From Spirometra erinaceieuropaei (Eukaryota > Platyhelminthes > Cestoda > Diphyllobothriidea > Diphyllobothriidae), in NCBI GenBank assembly GCA_902702965.1, contig CACRXP010000142.1:365666-429665 (forward strand): 64,000 nucleotides of DNA, in the 5' to 3' direction. Of the stretch, positions 36,371 through 45,919 are shown one piece after another (position 1 is the stretch's first letter; each line of letters opens with the position of its first letter). A program made the translations under genes and the position numbers. The notes beneath the pieces were generated by a model. That model saw only the letters and a list, made by a program, of their open reading frames with translations, was not told the origin of the DNA and searched no databases.

Positions 36371-36731
36371 TTGGAGAAGTCGAGTTCGGCACCAATGGGA
36401 AGTAGGAATTATGGGATAACTAAAACTGTCAGAATCACGCACACAGCGCTCTAATCCCGTAAAAACAATATGGACTGGCCTTACCAGACGGAAAATTTGT
36501 TGACAAGAACACTCAGTATTTCGTTTGCTTCCTCAATTTATGCGGAGGAAATTGGCAGCAGACACCTTAAACCCGATGCTTCGGCGGTTTGTCGTGATTT
36601 TAAGATGCGAGAACGTTTCGTGGAAGTCAGCACTTATTGACCGGAATAATTTCTTTCGACAACCTCATTCGCCGAAAATCCAGACGGTTAGCTAGCTAGT
36701 CCTGTAAACGTATTGGAAGCCAGTTGTCGTC

Positions 36732-36803
36732 TCCGCGATAGTATAGTGGTGAGTATCTCCGCCTGTCACGTGGAAGACCCGGGTTCAATTCCCGGTCGCG
36801 GAG
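36732..36803 (+). tRNA. trnD-GUC: tRNA-Asp (anticodon GTC)
   Basis: The sequence folds into a complete cloverleaf. The acceptor stem is TCCGCGA with TCGCGGA, then discriminator G (36803). The anticodon loop is CTGTCAC with GTC at 36765-36767. The A box is TAGTATAGTGG-like and the B box GGGTTCAATTCCC. A TTTT run (36809-36812) lies 5 nt downstream as a Pol III terminator. No intron. A PLE fragment starts about 75 bp downstream. Likely functional. Confidence 0.96.
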
Positions 36804-36869
36804 TCGACTTTTGAGTCCAGCAACCTGAAATCCTGGGCTGTTTGTCTTGCCGAGATGAAATACCAACGG

Positions 36870-37410
36870 CTACGGATTATCTGGTGCCTTATCTCCACGA
36901 CCAGTTTGTGCCAAATGGATATCCGAGGGCATTCACAAGTCGTTGCCTACGCGGTCGCCCCAGGACGACTCAAGCATGTTGCAACAACACCACGGACGAT
37001 ATTGCATCGAGTACGTCTCAGAAGCAACCGATCGCATTTCTGCGGAGCTAGGTGTTGGAATTGCACACCTCCCTAAAACCACCATGCGCAATAGGCCGGG
37101 TCATGAAAACCAAGCACCGTTTAAAACCTTAAGAGCAATCTGGGGTGGCTTATTGCATCCCGTGTCAAAGTTGTCCTTGCAACTACACAGACCAGACTGG
37201 ACGCATGCTCGGATCGCGCATACACGAACATAAGCTGGCTGTGCGATGAGGTGACGCATTATCACAAGTGGCTGCTCACACCTACGAAATGGGTCAGGAG
37301 CTCCTGACCCACGCCGGAAACAAAACAGGCCGAGAATTGATATCAATTCAATATTGAAGCCTGGGCCTTTGATGAGAACTCAGTCACTCGATTTGTCGAT
37401 CTGGCGCCCT
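36870..37410 (+). pseudogene. Penelope-like element fragment (linker and GIY-YIG)
   Basis: Split over frames, it reads LHDQFVPNGYPRAFTSRCLR, TDRISAELGVGIAHLPKTTM, a degraded GIY region (CPCNYTDQT, where YTG/YIG has become YTD), RIHEHKLAVR, and DENSVTRFVDLAP at the end. It resembles the copy at 40505-41176. A 10-bp duplication, GAGCTCCTGACCC-like (near 37295), and an insertion of TATCAATTCAAT near 37340 disrupt it. No hammerhead follows. Confidence 0.8.
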
Positions 37411-37419
37411 AGTAGCAAA

Positions 37420-37530
37420 CTATATCGAGTAGATATCTATTAGATATATATTTATCAATGTATGTATATATCGATTAGATATCTGTTTTGACGCAACCAT
37501 AGATATCTATTAGATATCGTTTAATCGAGA
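37420..37530. repeat. AT-rich repeat of TAGATATC units
   Basis: TAGATATCTATTAGATAT occurs twice, with related TCGATTAGATATCTG words between. The words are themselves near-palindromes. It follows directly after the end of the PLE fragment and may be a minisatellite seeded there. A run of 11 or more G lies at about 37550. Confidence 0.6.
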
Positions 37531-37807
37531 TACTACGCTAACGGCGAGAAGGGGGGGGGGGGTAATATGTTACGCGTGGAATCGTTTGCTTATCCCAATT
37601 CCCTTTTCCACCCCCATCCATTCTTTGTTGTATGTATATTACCCCCCTATTACCCATAGGTACACTGGAGACGGTTGTATTGTAATTAGTTTATTAAAAA
37701 ATTTAAAAGTAATATGTACAATGCTGAACCCCTTCTGTGTTCACATAGGTGACGCAGGCGAGGAATCAGTAGATGATCCGGGTATATTGTCTAGAAATTA
37801 AAATCCA

Positions 37808-38543
37808 TTACTGGAAAACTACAATTAATTTACCACTGCCATTGGACGTCAGTTGTGACTTATTCCGCCGCTGGACACAACTGTAGAGCGACCTCTTCAG
37901 CCGCTTCGTAAGTGCTGACTCAAGGTCAGACAGCTTTACGGAGGAATCGGTATTCCACGCTCCGAAGACTTCTGCATGTTGTATAGTTGTAAGTAACGGC
38001 AGACCTACCAAGTATAACCTCATACAATTTAGTACCGCAGAGGCTCTCTTTCGTCTTTCTGCCTTTGAAATTGACGTAAAGGCTGATCTCATAGTCGAAG
38101 ACTGCGAAGAAAATTCGCTTGACGAATTCGTCAATATTCTGCCCACCAAGGCATGTAAGGAAGGAGGTCTAACGCAATAGGGTGTGATTAATATGGTGGC
38201 TTACCAGCTCCTGTCGGAAGCTCTTGTCCAGTAATTGGACATTCAAATGACGAAATTCGGCTGCAGACCGTAAGTGGTGGTCGAGCGGGTTCCTCGGCAG
38301 CTGAGAAGCTACCGGTCCCGAGGTTTTAGCATGCTATTGAATCATTGATTCTAACAGCCGCTGACGGCCGAGTAATTTGCGAACAGTCTCCACCAGAATG
38401 TCTAGTTTCATTGACTGTGCACGCATGTGTTTGCACATGAGCAGCAGGATATCTTCCTGCGCATTAGCTTTCGGCACTGTAGTTAAGGTGTCGTCACCGA
38501 GGGGGATGGTGTCGAATGAATCATCGGCGTCCACCTGCGGCTC
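37808..38543 (-). CDS. DUF4806-like protein, last three exons, with an in-frame TAG
   Basis: Three phase-matched minus-strand exons: 38543-38205 (113 codons, acceptor ACCTTTCAG), 38168-38009 and 37971-37808 (ending TAA). The introns are 36 nt (38204-38169) and 37 nt (38008-37972), both GT-AG. The joined protein has a helical segment (LLLMCKHMRAQSMKLDILVE, then VRKLLGRQRLLESMIQ). It then has RSAAEFRHLNVQLLDKSFRQ, LGGQNIDEFVKRIFFAVFDY, EISLYVNFKGRKTKE and SDLESALTKRLKRS. This order (LP...E, GG.xxxxxVRRIL..L.....L...xWxGRKGKxxF) is that of the DUF4806 family, whose function is unknown. A TAG at 38336-38334 interrupts exon 1. A 60-nt GT-AG segment containing it could be spliced in frame, or the gene may be dead. 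Upstream exons were not found; PLE sequence lies just upstream. Confidence 0.65.
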
Positions 38544-38560
38544 CTGAAAGGTATGATAGC

Positions 38561-38580
38561 GTAATTTATGCATAAATTAC
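38561..38580. repeat. Perfect 20-bp palindrome
   Basis: GTAATTTATGCATAAATTAC equals its own reverse complement. It lies about 20 bp upstream of the DUF4806-like exon 1 acceptor. Confidence 0.9.
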
Positions 38581-38727
38581 TGGCGATGAAATGCCTTCAC
38601 CTTCCAGTAGGTAGATCGCCTCATCAATCGCAGACCTCCTTTGTCGGGCCGGCAGTTGGCGGGACGGTATTTGGCGCGCCGGCGTACGGAACCCTGCGCA
38701 ACTTGCGCCGTCGGTCGATAATTGGCC

Positions 38728-38768
38728 TATATGCCTTAAGGCATATACACAGTTATAATTATAACTGT
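38728..38768. repeat. Two adjacent perfect 20-bp palindromes
   Basis: TATATGCCTTAAGGCATATA (38728-38747) and ACAGTTATAATTATAACTGT (38749-38768) are each self-complementary and separated by one base. The related PLE copy at about 39885 (minus) has the uninterrupted ancestral-looking order ATGCCTTATAACTGTCGC. The extra bases here therefore look like an inverted templated insertion. Confidence 0.9.
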
Positions 38769-38787
38769 CGCTTGTTCCATTGCTGCT

Positions 38788-38836
38788 ACTATCTCTGACG
38801 ACGGACTCCTGCACGAGTCTGAAAGCTCAGGACAAT
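38788..38836 (+). ncRNA. Hammerhead ribozyme, PLE type, core intact
   Basis: CTGACGA (38795-38801; position 7 is free to vary), stem II GGACTC/GAGTCT with loop CTGCAC (38803-38820, one G-U pair), GAAA (38821-38824), then GC-TC. This gives a two-base-pair stem III and cleavage after C38828. Stem I pairs TCT before the core with AGG after the cut. All invariant bases are present. Same design as the copy at 3178-3224. Activity untested; efficient folding of so short a stem III probably needs a dimer. Confidence 0.75.
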
Positions 38837-39119
38837 AAACACAGTCTTCCGGTGCTCGAACCCTCTTCTTCTTAGCTTATGAATACACCTGGAGCTCGAA
38901 ATTTCGCCTTCACACTTATTATTCACACAAATGTTGAAGCCGTTCGTATGTTTCCATACTAACAGCTAAATAACCAGGCATGATAGTCATTCGCTCCTAA
39001 TATCTCACCGGGTGCGCAAGGCCGTGGACATTGCTTGTTATAATTGCAACGGGTAAAATCCGCCAATCCTCATTTGGGCGAACCGCGGTACCATCAGGAT
39101 GTCGATGCGAAAATGCGGC

Positions 39120-39192
39120 TGCCGCGACCCGGGATCGAACCGGGGACATTTAGATCTTCAGTCTAACGCTCTCCCGACTGAGCTATCACGGC
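39120..39192 (-). tRNA. trnF-GAA: tRNA-Phe (anticodon GAA)
   Basis: The minus strand gives a full cloverleaf. The acceptor stem is GCCGTGA/TCGCGGC with discriminator A. The A box is TAGCTCAGTCGG, the anticodon loop ACTGAAGA (GAA opposite 39157-39159), and the T arm CCCCGGTTCGATCCCGGG. A TTTT run on the minus strand (opposite 39110-39113) is the likely Pol III terminator. No intron. It lies between two inverted PLE 3' ends. Confidence 0.96.
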
Positions 39193-39719
39193 ACGTCCTG
39201 CGGTCTGGAACTCTGCAACTTGCACTCACACGCTGATAACTGCAGTGCGACGACAAACGACTTACAATGTGTCATACTTGAGTCATCCACGACTACTACC
39301 ACTAACTTCAGCACAAGTCATACACCACCACTGCAGCACTTCCGGGACAGCTCATCGAAACCTTTCCTCAGTCTTTCGTGTACAATAATAACTTTACTAA
39401 TAATATTTAAAAAGTCAATTTGGCAAACTCGTGGTTCCGGTAACTCTTCATCAGGCGAAAACGGTTTCATAGAAGTTTAAGTTATGCGAAGTTACAGGGC
39501 TTATAAGTGATTCAGGTACTATTAACATCCATCGCCCCCACGCCACTCGCATGACGAGGCGTGCTTAATTTTGGGTTCCTGTTTCCTCTTAGCGTTTCTC
39601 AATGACTCATTTTTGAATTTCTGCAGAACTCGCCTGCGCTCCAACATTTCATAAGAATTTGACGAGAAGTGGAAACAGATCCTCTTTCCGTCCCCTGTTG
39701 GTAAGGCATCGTGCCGCAT

Positions 39720-40075
39720 GGCAGAATCAAAAACGAATGAAGGCGAAATTTCGAATTACAGGTGTATGCCTAATTGAAGGAAAGTCGAGCACCGGAACAC
39801 TGTGTTTATTGTCCTGAGCCCTCAGACTCGTACGGGAGTCCATCGTCAGAGGTAGTAGCAGCTACAGAACAAGCGACAGTTATAAGGCATGTAGACCAAG
39901 CATCGACTGACGGCGCAAGACTACGCAGGGCTCTGTACGCCCGCGCCAGATGGATAAATCGATTGACCGAGTTCTCATCCGAGGCCCAGGCTTCAATCAA
40001 TTCTCGGCCTGTTTTGTTTCCGGCGTGGGCGACCATTTTGATGGCTGCGAAGTTGAGGCGTACGATGAAACTCGG
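39720..40075 (-). pseudogene. PLE 3' fragment, inverted, with decayed hammerhead
   Basis: On the minus strand: VRLNFAAIKMVAHAGNKTGR, ELIEAWASDENSVNRFI and ARAYRALRSLAPSVDAW, the end of the GIY-YIG protein. It continues through the 3' UTR to a hammerhead (about 39850-39800) whose CTGACGA is intact but whose GAAA has become GAGG. It meets the plus-strand PLE at about 40070, so the two truncated 5' ends are joined in inverted orientation. Confidence 0.8.
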
Positions 40076-41410
40076 AATGCACTCAAAATTGAACACCTCA
40101 TGAGACTGTTTGAATTCTGCCAACTAACCTTCTTCACTTTTGCGGGAGAGACTTATGAACAGGTCAAAGGAACCCCAATGGGCTCACCGGTCTCCGGTTT
40201 AGTGGCAGAACTAGTCCTACAGGAGTTAGAAAAGATTGCCTTCACCCAACATGAACCGGTGTTTTGGCGCCGTTACGTGGACGACACGTCCGTCATCGTA
40301 AAGAAGGACATGCTGCAACATTTCCACAGCCTGTTCAACACAGTCTTCCCTGATACAAAATTCACGAGGGAAGAAGAACAGGAACAGCAGTTGCCCTTCC
40401 TGGATGTGCTTGTTAGACGAAGCCCTAACGGTGAACTTGAAACGACGGTTTATAGGAAGGCAACGAATACCGCATAGTTTCTTAGTTTTCACAGCAACCA
40501 TCCGGTGGCTCGCAAACGAAGCTGTGTGAAGACGCTCTTAAAACGGATCCAAATTCATTGCGGCGAACCGCAGAACAGAACACGTGAGGCCCGTTATCCC
40601 TGCGATCAGTTTGCGCAAAATGACTATCCGAGGGCATTCATAAGTTGCTGCCTACGCGGTCGCCACCAGGGAACTCGAACATCAACACCACCAACGATAT
40701 GGCATTCTCTGCTATACATCAAGGGCGTTTCGGCAGCGACCGAGAGCATTGCTGAGGAGTTAGGTGTTGGAATTGCACACCGCCCCAAAGCCACCATGCG
40801 CAATAGGGTCATGAAAATCAAAGACCGGTTAAAGCCTGAAGAGCGATCTGGAGTAGTGTATCGCATTCCGTGTCAAAATTGTCCTTGTAACTACACAGGG
40901 CAGACTGAGCGCATGATCGGATCGCGTATACACGAACATAAGCTGGCTGTGCGACGAGGCGACGTAGTATCACAAGTGGTCGCCCACACCTACGAAATGT
41001 GTCAAGTGCTTAACCTCTCAGCCACCAAAATAGTCGCCCACGTCGAAAACAAAAGCGGCCGAAAGTTGATGGAAGCCTGGGCCTCGGATGAGAACTCAGT
41101 CAATCGATTTGTCGATCTGGTGCCGACGTACAGAGCGTTACGCGGTCACCTCCAGCCTTGCACCGTCGGTCGATGATTGGCTTACACGCCCTATAATCGT
41201 CGTCTGTTTTGTTGCTGTCACTATTGCTGACAATGGACTCCTGCACGACTTCGAAAGCTCAGAATAATAAGAAAAATGTTCCGGTGCTCGACCCCTCTTT
41301 TCTTCTTCTTCTTCTTCTTCTTCTTCTTCTTCTTCTTCTTCTTCTTCTTCATTTCTGCATATGCCTGGAACTCAAACGTTCGCCTTCACACGGTCAGAAT
41401 AATTCAGTCC
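40075..41410 (+). mobile_element. Penelope-like element, RT palm end, thumb, linker and GIY-YIG
   Basis: This is the best preserved PLE copy. The 3' half of the reverse transcriptase is present: motif B (YEQVKGTPMGSPVSGLVAEL, about 40160-40220), motif C with the catalytic YVDD (FWRRYVDDTSVIV, 40263-40300), and thumb (FPDTKFTREEEQEQQLPFLD). A TAG at 40475-40477 and a frameshift near 40480 precede the 223-residue linker plus endonuclease frame (40505-41176). That frame has KRSCVKTLLKRI, ELGVGIAHRPKATMRNR, GVVYRIPCQNCPCNYTGQT and SRIHEHKLAVRRGD. GIY, YIG-equivalent, Arg and EH are all intact. RT motifs before B are missing. The 3' UTR has a mutated hammerhead (CTGACAA at 41228) and a long (TTC)n tract. 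Likely inactive. Confidence 0.9.
41299..41350 (+). repeat. (TTC)n microsatellite
   Basis: About 17 TTC units sit in the PLE 3' UTR. The related copy near 38865 has only three units (CTTCTTCTTAGC), so the tract expanded after the copies diverged. Confidence 0.9.
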
Positions 41411-41949
41411 GACAGTGATATTAATGTTAGTGAGGAGGGGGTTGGAATGGGGGGGGGAGGGGGGGGAAGGCCGACGATGGTGCTGAAAAACGTATGCGTT
41501 TAGCAGATTAATGTGGCCTGCATGAAATTCTTCGTCGCTCGAGTCTTTGACTGCGTTCACTTCTGCCGCTGATAGGAGACCTTGTCCTAGTACTTTCAGG
41601 TGGTTCGGTGGGATCTTTCTGGGTTAAGATACCAACGATCATAAAATTTAGTGACTGAAACAGATTTCAAAACGGAAGAGTGACTCGTTGTCATGGGGCA
41701 TAATCGACTGGTCAGTTTGGAGTAAGAGTAAGGTAAGTCAGCAGAAACGTGGGCGCTGACTCACTGATAGTGGTCTGAGCAATGAATTCAAGATTTCCTA
41801 ATTTTTATGTTCCGACTACACCATGCATTGTGGTTCCCCTGTTTCATGGACGTTAAAACGCCGACATTCTTGACAGATTGAGAAGGCATTTGCTGGAATT
41901 ATCAAACACCGGTACAATTAAAAACGGCGCTGGAGTATATGACCATACA

Positions 41950-42720
41950 ACGTGACTAATTCATGAAATGAAATGTAAACCGAATTTTTTTAAATATCAA
42001 CTATTGTGTAACATGGTTTTAGGATGTTTCACTCGCGAGTTTTTTTTCAGCCGCCTGCGAAGAACACGCTCTGTAAAGAATGAATTCTTAAGTAACGTGC
42101 CTTTTCCCGTTGATTTTCGATGCTCTTATAAATTCATAAACATAGCATAGGAAACACGCGTAAAAAGTTCTATTGTGCATTTATCTGGTGACCAATTACG
42201 TCTTCTTTGATGTTTTTGCTTAAAACAGGAAATATTTCGGTTTTACAAAGTGTTTCTGGTTCCAGCACAATTCTGAATCCGACCTGGCACTACACTTGAA
42301 TTAAGGGTTTTCGAATTCCATGCTGCATAGCAGCCATGTATGGAAAATAATACACTTCTCTGCGCCATTCGAGAGGTGTTATGTGCGGCTCATAAAATTT
42401 CACAATGGAGGTGAACTAGGTTAGGCACTTTACAAGCGACATTGTCAGAGGGACAGCTACAATGCTTTATAAATGGGCATTTCAAGGTCTTTTAGAATCT
42501 TATTACTAGAAACTATTTAAAACTAAAAGAAACCCTTTCTTCAAGCAGAAAAATTGAAGAAGACGTGAGTTGCCACCAAATGAGTGTACTACAGGATTTT
42601 CTGCGGTTTATATAAAATATATTTACATTTACAAGACCATCGAAAATTGACAGGGAAAAGGCATACTACTTAGGTAGCAAGTGGTCCAACGAACTGCGAC
42701 TACAAACGTAAAACTTCATC
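41950..42720. mobile_element. Foldback element, strongly decayed
   Basis: Left-arm words ATTCATGAAATG and GTAAACCGAA, centre words GACCTGGCACTACACTTG and GCAGCCATGTATGGAAAAT, and right-arm ATCGAAAATTGACAGGGAAA plus AATGTCATCAAACGAAATCC follow the family order. Ends and TA flanks are not clear. Confidence 0.5.
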
Positions 42721-43739
42721 ATTTAGAATGTCATCAAACGAAATCCACCAAGACATCTGGATGGACATCGGACCAGAAAATGCTGATTGCATGCGACTGA
42801 TTTGAGTTGGAACGTTGGTTTTTGTGCTACGCCCCAAATAACGGCTCGCTCATACATATTTATGCGAATGACCTTCTCCTGTCTTTTTCGCCGGCGGAAA
42901 TAGCATTTAAATTTTTCAGTATTAGGGCCATTAACTGTGAAATTCTGGCGTTTCGGAGTAATGAGTGTCGTTTTCAGTGTCCCAGAATTCGGACACAATT
43001 ATGATGCTCTTAGACTCTGATATTATTTGTTTGCTTGCCTCGGCAAAATGCATGCTAGCCTATTTTTTTACCAAGGCAGCAAGTCGTAGAGTAGGCTGTA
43101 AACATTGAAAAGCGACGTTTGAGGCAGCAAAAACCTGTTCATTAGGCGTGGCCAAGATGCATGCCTATTTATCATTTTGCATTCAAATAACCATCCTCTG
43201 AACGGTAAGGGTTAAGTATATGCGCGGGATAGGGAAAAAACCTATGGGGAATTGCCTGCAATATTTTTAAGAGTAAAGGTTGCTCGGTAGAGTTTTTGGT
43301 CGGTCCTTCGTTGACCTGTACCGTTCCGAGGAGTCGACACTGCTGAAATTTCTACATTGGCAACCTCACATGTAATTTTTTAGAAAGAAGAAAGCTCATT
43401 TTTGGGAAAAAGCTCGGCATGGAGAGCAGTCAGATAGTAAAAAAATACTCGAAATATTGTTAGATGGAATGCATATGTCTGCCAGTAAAGCAGGTGTGTC
43501 AAAACGTTGGTGAATTCGTTAAACAACAGCTGGCATTTTCTTGTCCCGCGAATATACTTAACCTTTGCCCTGTGAACCATCGCGGCAGTTCGGTACTTAG
43601 GCAATTTAATGAACATCACTTATTAAACAGTTTATTCGGCTATTGAGCATCTGACCAAGAAAAAACAGACATTATGCGTTTCTGCGCATGACGTGCTCAC
43701 AGTATCATCAAGAAATCAAAAAGTTCCCTGTGACACGTA

Positions 43740-44358
43740 CAGTAGGTGGGATACCTCATGAAATGTCAACAGAAATTCCAAAATTCGTTTTCGTTTCGAA
43801 AAGATTAATTGAGTAGGGTTGTAAAGCTGATCATCATGCAGCATAAGTAAATAATGATTCAGTTACCTCAAGATGCCAGCTTTCGAACGAAGCTATTTCC
43901 AGCCGCAGGCAAAATTACACTCGGCACAAAATAACTACTTACGTAGTATGAATTTTTCTAATTGATTTTCGATGCCCTTAAAGATTCAACTATATTTCAT
44001 GGAAAACATGCATACAAATATTCACGCTTTTGCTCATCCGGTAGAAAATTACGTTTCCTTTCAATTGTATACTCGAAGAAGGGGTATAATCCGGTTTTCA
44101 GAAACTCTTCCGATTCCCGAATAATTTTGAATATGGCCTGCTGTTACAATTGCATTCAGGGTTTAAAATCTACATGCTGTATATTTTCCTGGTATGGAAA
44201 ACCACACGTTTGACTGCGGTTTTAAGAGGAGACTACATGGGATTCATAAAATGTAGCAGTGGATTTGCTCAGTGAGTAGTCATTTTTCACAGACTTCAGT
44301 TTTTGCATGCAGCCGGCAAGAAGTCCCTTCGAAAGCAGGCATCCTGAAGGTGTCCCAG
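43740..44358. mobile_element. Foldback element, right side truncated
   Basis: It starts CAGTAGGTGGG after TA (43738-43739). The left arm is intact through GGTATAATCCGGTTTT and the centre GGCCTGCTGTTACAATTGCA. The right arm is short, with CTTCGAAAGCAGGCATCCTG near 44330. The 618-bp length indicates an internal deletion and loss of the right terminus. Confidence 0.65.
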
Positions 44359-44900
44359 ATTAGGAGGACGTATTTCCGATTTGCTTTTGCAGATTTGCAC
44401 TCCTCGCGCTAATTATGGCCGCCTGTTTGAGGTGATAGTAATGACGGCTTGCTTACGCGTTTACACAGAGCATGGGAGAATGGGGCTCAGCCTGTGGGTT
44501 AGTCGTTTGCGGTTTAACTACCTAGTTGGTCGTCACTGGCCAACGCCAGTGTTATTCTCGCTGGGCCAACCAATACTATCCTTCTCCTAATCGTCTGATG
44601 TTAATGGCACGAGACATGATAGATTTGGGGAAGGCGATGTGCTGATTGGTTCAAACCCTATTTTAAACCACGTCTCAGGTGTGAGAGTTTCGGTGTTCAA
44701 AATGTATCGACTCGAAACGACTCTTCCTCGGAAACCAGGCCCTCGGTTTTGGACTGTCAGCTGAAAACCAGGGTCCGCTTTTCGTGCCGCGAACTTGGGC
44801 TTATGAGGGTGCAGTCAGAACTTTCATCTGATTTCTCCGACGTAGTCGCAGTGACAGTGATTGCAACAGAATTCACAGTGATGAATTTCCCGCATAGAAA

Positions 44901-45044
44901 ATGGCCTCACCGGCGGGTGCTGACAAGCAGGTAAGTCAGAAAAAAAGAGGAAAATCGACTCCGAAAAAAGCCCTTCGGTTGGCAAATCTACCGGAAATTC
45001 CATTTGATTCTGTCATACAGTGGTTATCAATAGTAGAAAAGTGA
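44901..45044 (+). CDS. Candidate first exon or small gene, F-box-like start
   Basis: ATG opens a 47-codon frame: MASPAGADKQVSQKKRGKS, then PKKALRLANLPEIPFDSV and IQWLSIVEK before TGA. A basic stretch followed by LPEIPFDSVIQWLS resembles the beginning of an F-box (LPxEIxxxIxxxL). The match is short and by eye only. A consensus donor (CAGGTAAGT) lies inside at 44930, and a 33-nt GT-AG segment ending CTTCAG at about 45054 could lead to another open frame. The gene structure is unresolved. Confidence 0.35.
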   Translation: MASPAGADKQVSQKKRGKSTPKKALRLANLPEIPFDSVIQWLSIVEK

Positions 45045-45069
45045 CCCTTCAGCCCGAAACGTCAGACAC

Positions 45070-45910
45070 CCACTATTCTTATCTTCGAATTCATACTTCC
45101 CCTTATCCCCCTGCCTTTGGCCCATATCTCATAAAAGGAAAAATGATTTCCTCACGATTGCTTTGGCTAGTTCGAAGTACTGAAGAAACTAGGTACTACC
45201 GGTAACTGGACGTTGTAGCAATCAAAAATTCTGAATGGGCGAATCCTGGTATGTGCTTGGTCATTACAAAATCCTGCCATAAAATGCAAGCGCCCTCCTT
45301 AGGTGAGTTTCATTATTCCACAATATATCTTCAGGTACCAAGCGTTAACGAAAACAGACTCCAAAGAAGTGTGTGTCACACATTAGACGGAGGTTCACGA
45401 TGTCAATTTTCAATCGTCTTGACCTCTTGCAGTGAATGCCCCACTTCTCCCTACTCATAAACACCCGAGTCGTGACTGTGCCCTCGCGACTGTAGTCGTT
45501 CTCGCCGCCACGACCAACTAACCACCATTCGAACATTCTCGTCTACATCACAATAAATTGGTGGTTACAGTCTTTTTTAAATTGCCGTAAGAAAATAAGA
45601 ACGAGCCGCCTTCCTCAAGCCCAACCCAGAACACACACACAGACGGTGCCATAAGAAATAACTACCGAAATCTGGGATGCATTTAAAGATTTTTTAAAGC
45701 TGGGGGTCCATGTAGATAGAGAAAAGGAGGAAAATGTAATCTGCTGGCGGAAACCTACTCCCTGCCAATTTTTCACGGACTTGCGTCGGTAACGTCATCA
45801 CGGGGCCCTGGACTTCGACCTGTCTGTAGTAGGACAAGATGCGTTTCAAGGAATTTTACAAAGGTGAGTTGACGATGCAAGTGGAGATTAGTTCCAGGTG
45901 GTTAATCACG
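45070..45910. other. No recognised feature
   Basis: Short frames only (45251-45460, 45345-45536). PLE similarity begins beyond this stretch. Confidence 0.3.
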
Positions 45911-45919
45911 AGAAGTTTA

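Larger units (their letters stand above)
38590..38930 (+). mobile_element. PLE 3' end / terminal repeat with hammerhead
   Basis: From about 38680 the sequence matches the 3' end of the PLE at 40075-41410: the last codons (PAYGTLRNL-like), GTCGGTCGATAATTGGC, a hammerhead, then TTCCGGTGCTCGA, CTCTTCTTCTT and ATTTCGCCTTCAC (about 38905). The coding body is absent, so this is a solo 3' end or pseudo-LTR. A similar piece lies inverted at 39720-40075. Confidence 0.75.

Noticed and set aside
37420..37530. Possible CRISPR-like or regulatory array from TAGATATC repeats
   Set aside because: Spacing is irregular, there are no unique spacers of constant length, and the context is eukaryotic. It is an AT-rich minisatellite.
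41297..41503. Phe-rich frame
   Set aside because: It is a translation of the (TTC)n microsatellite and G-rich tract.
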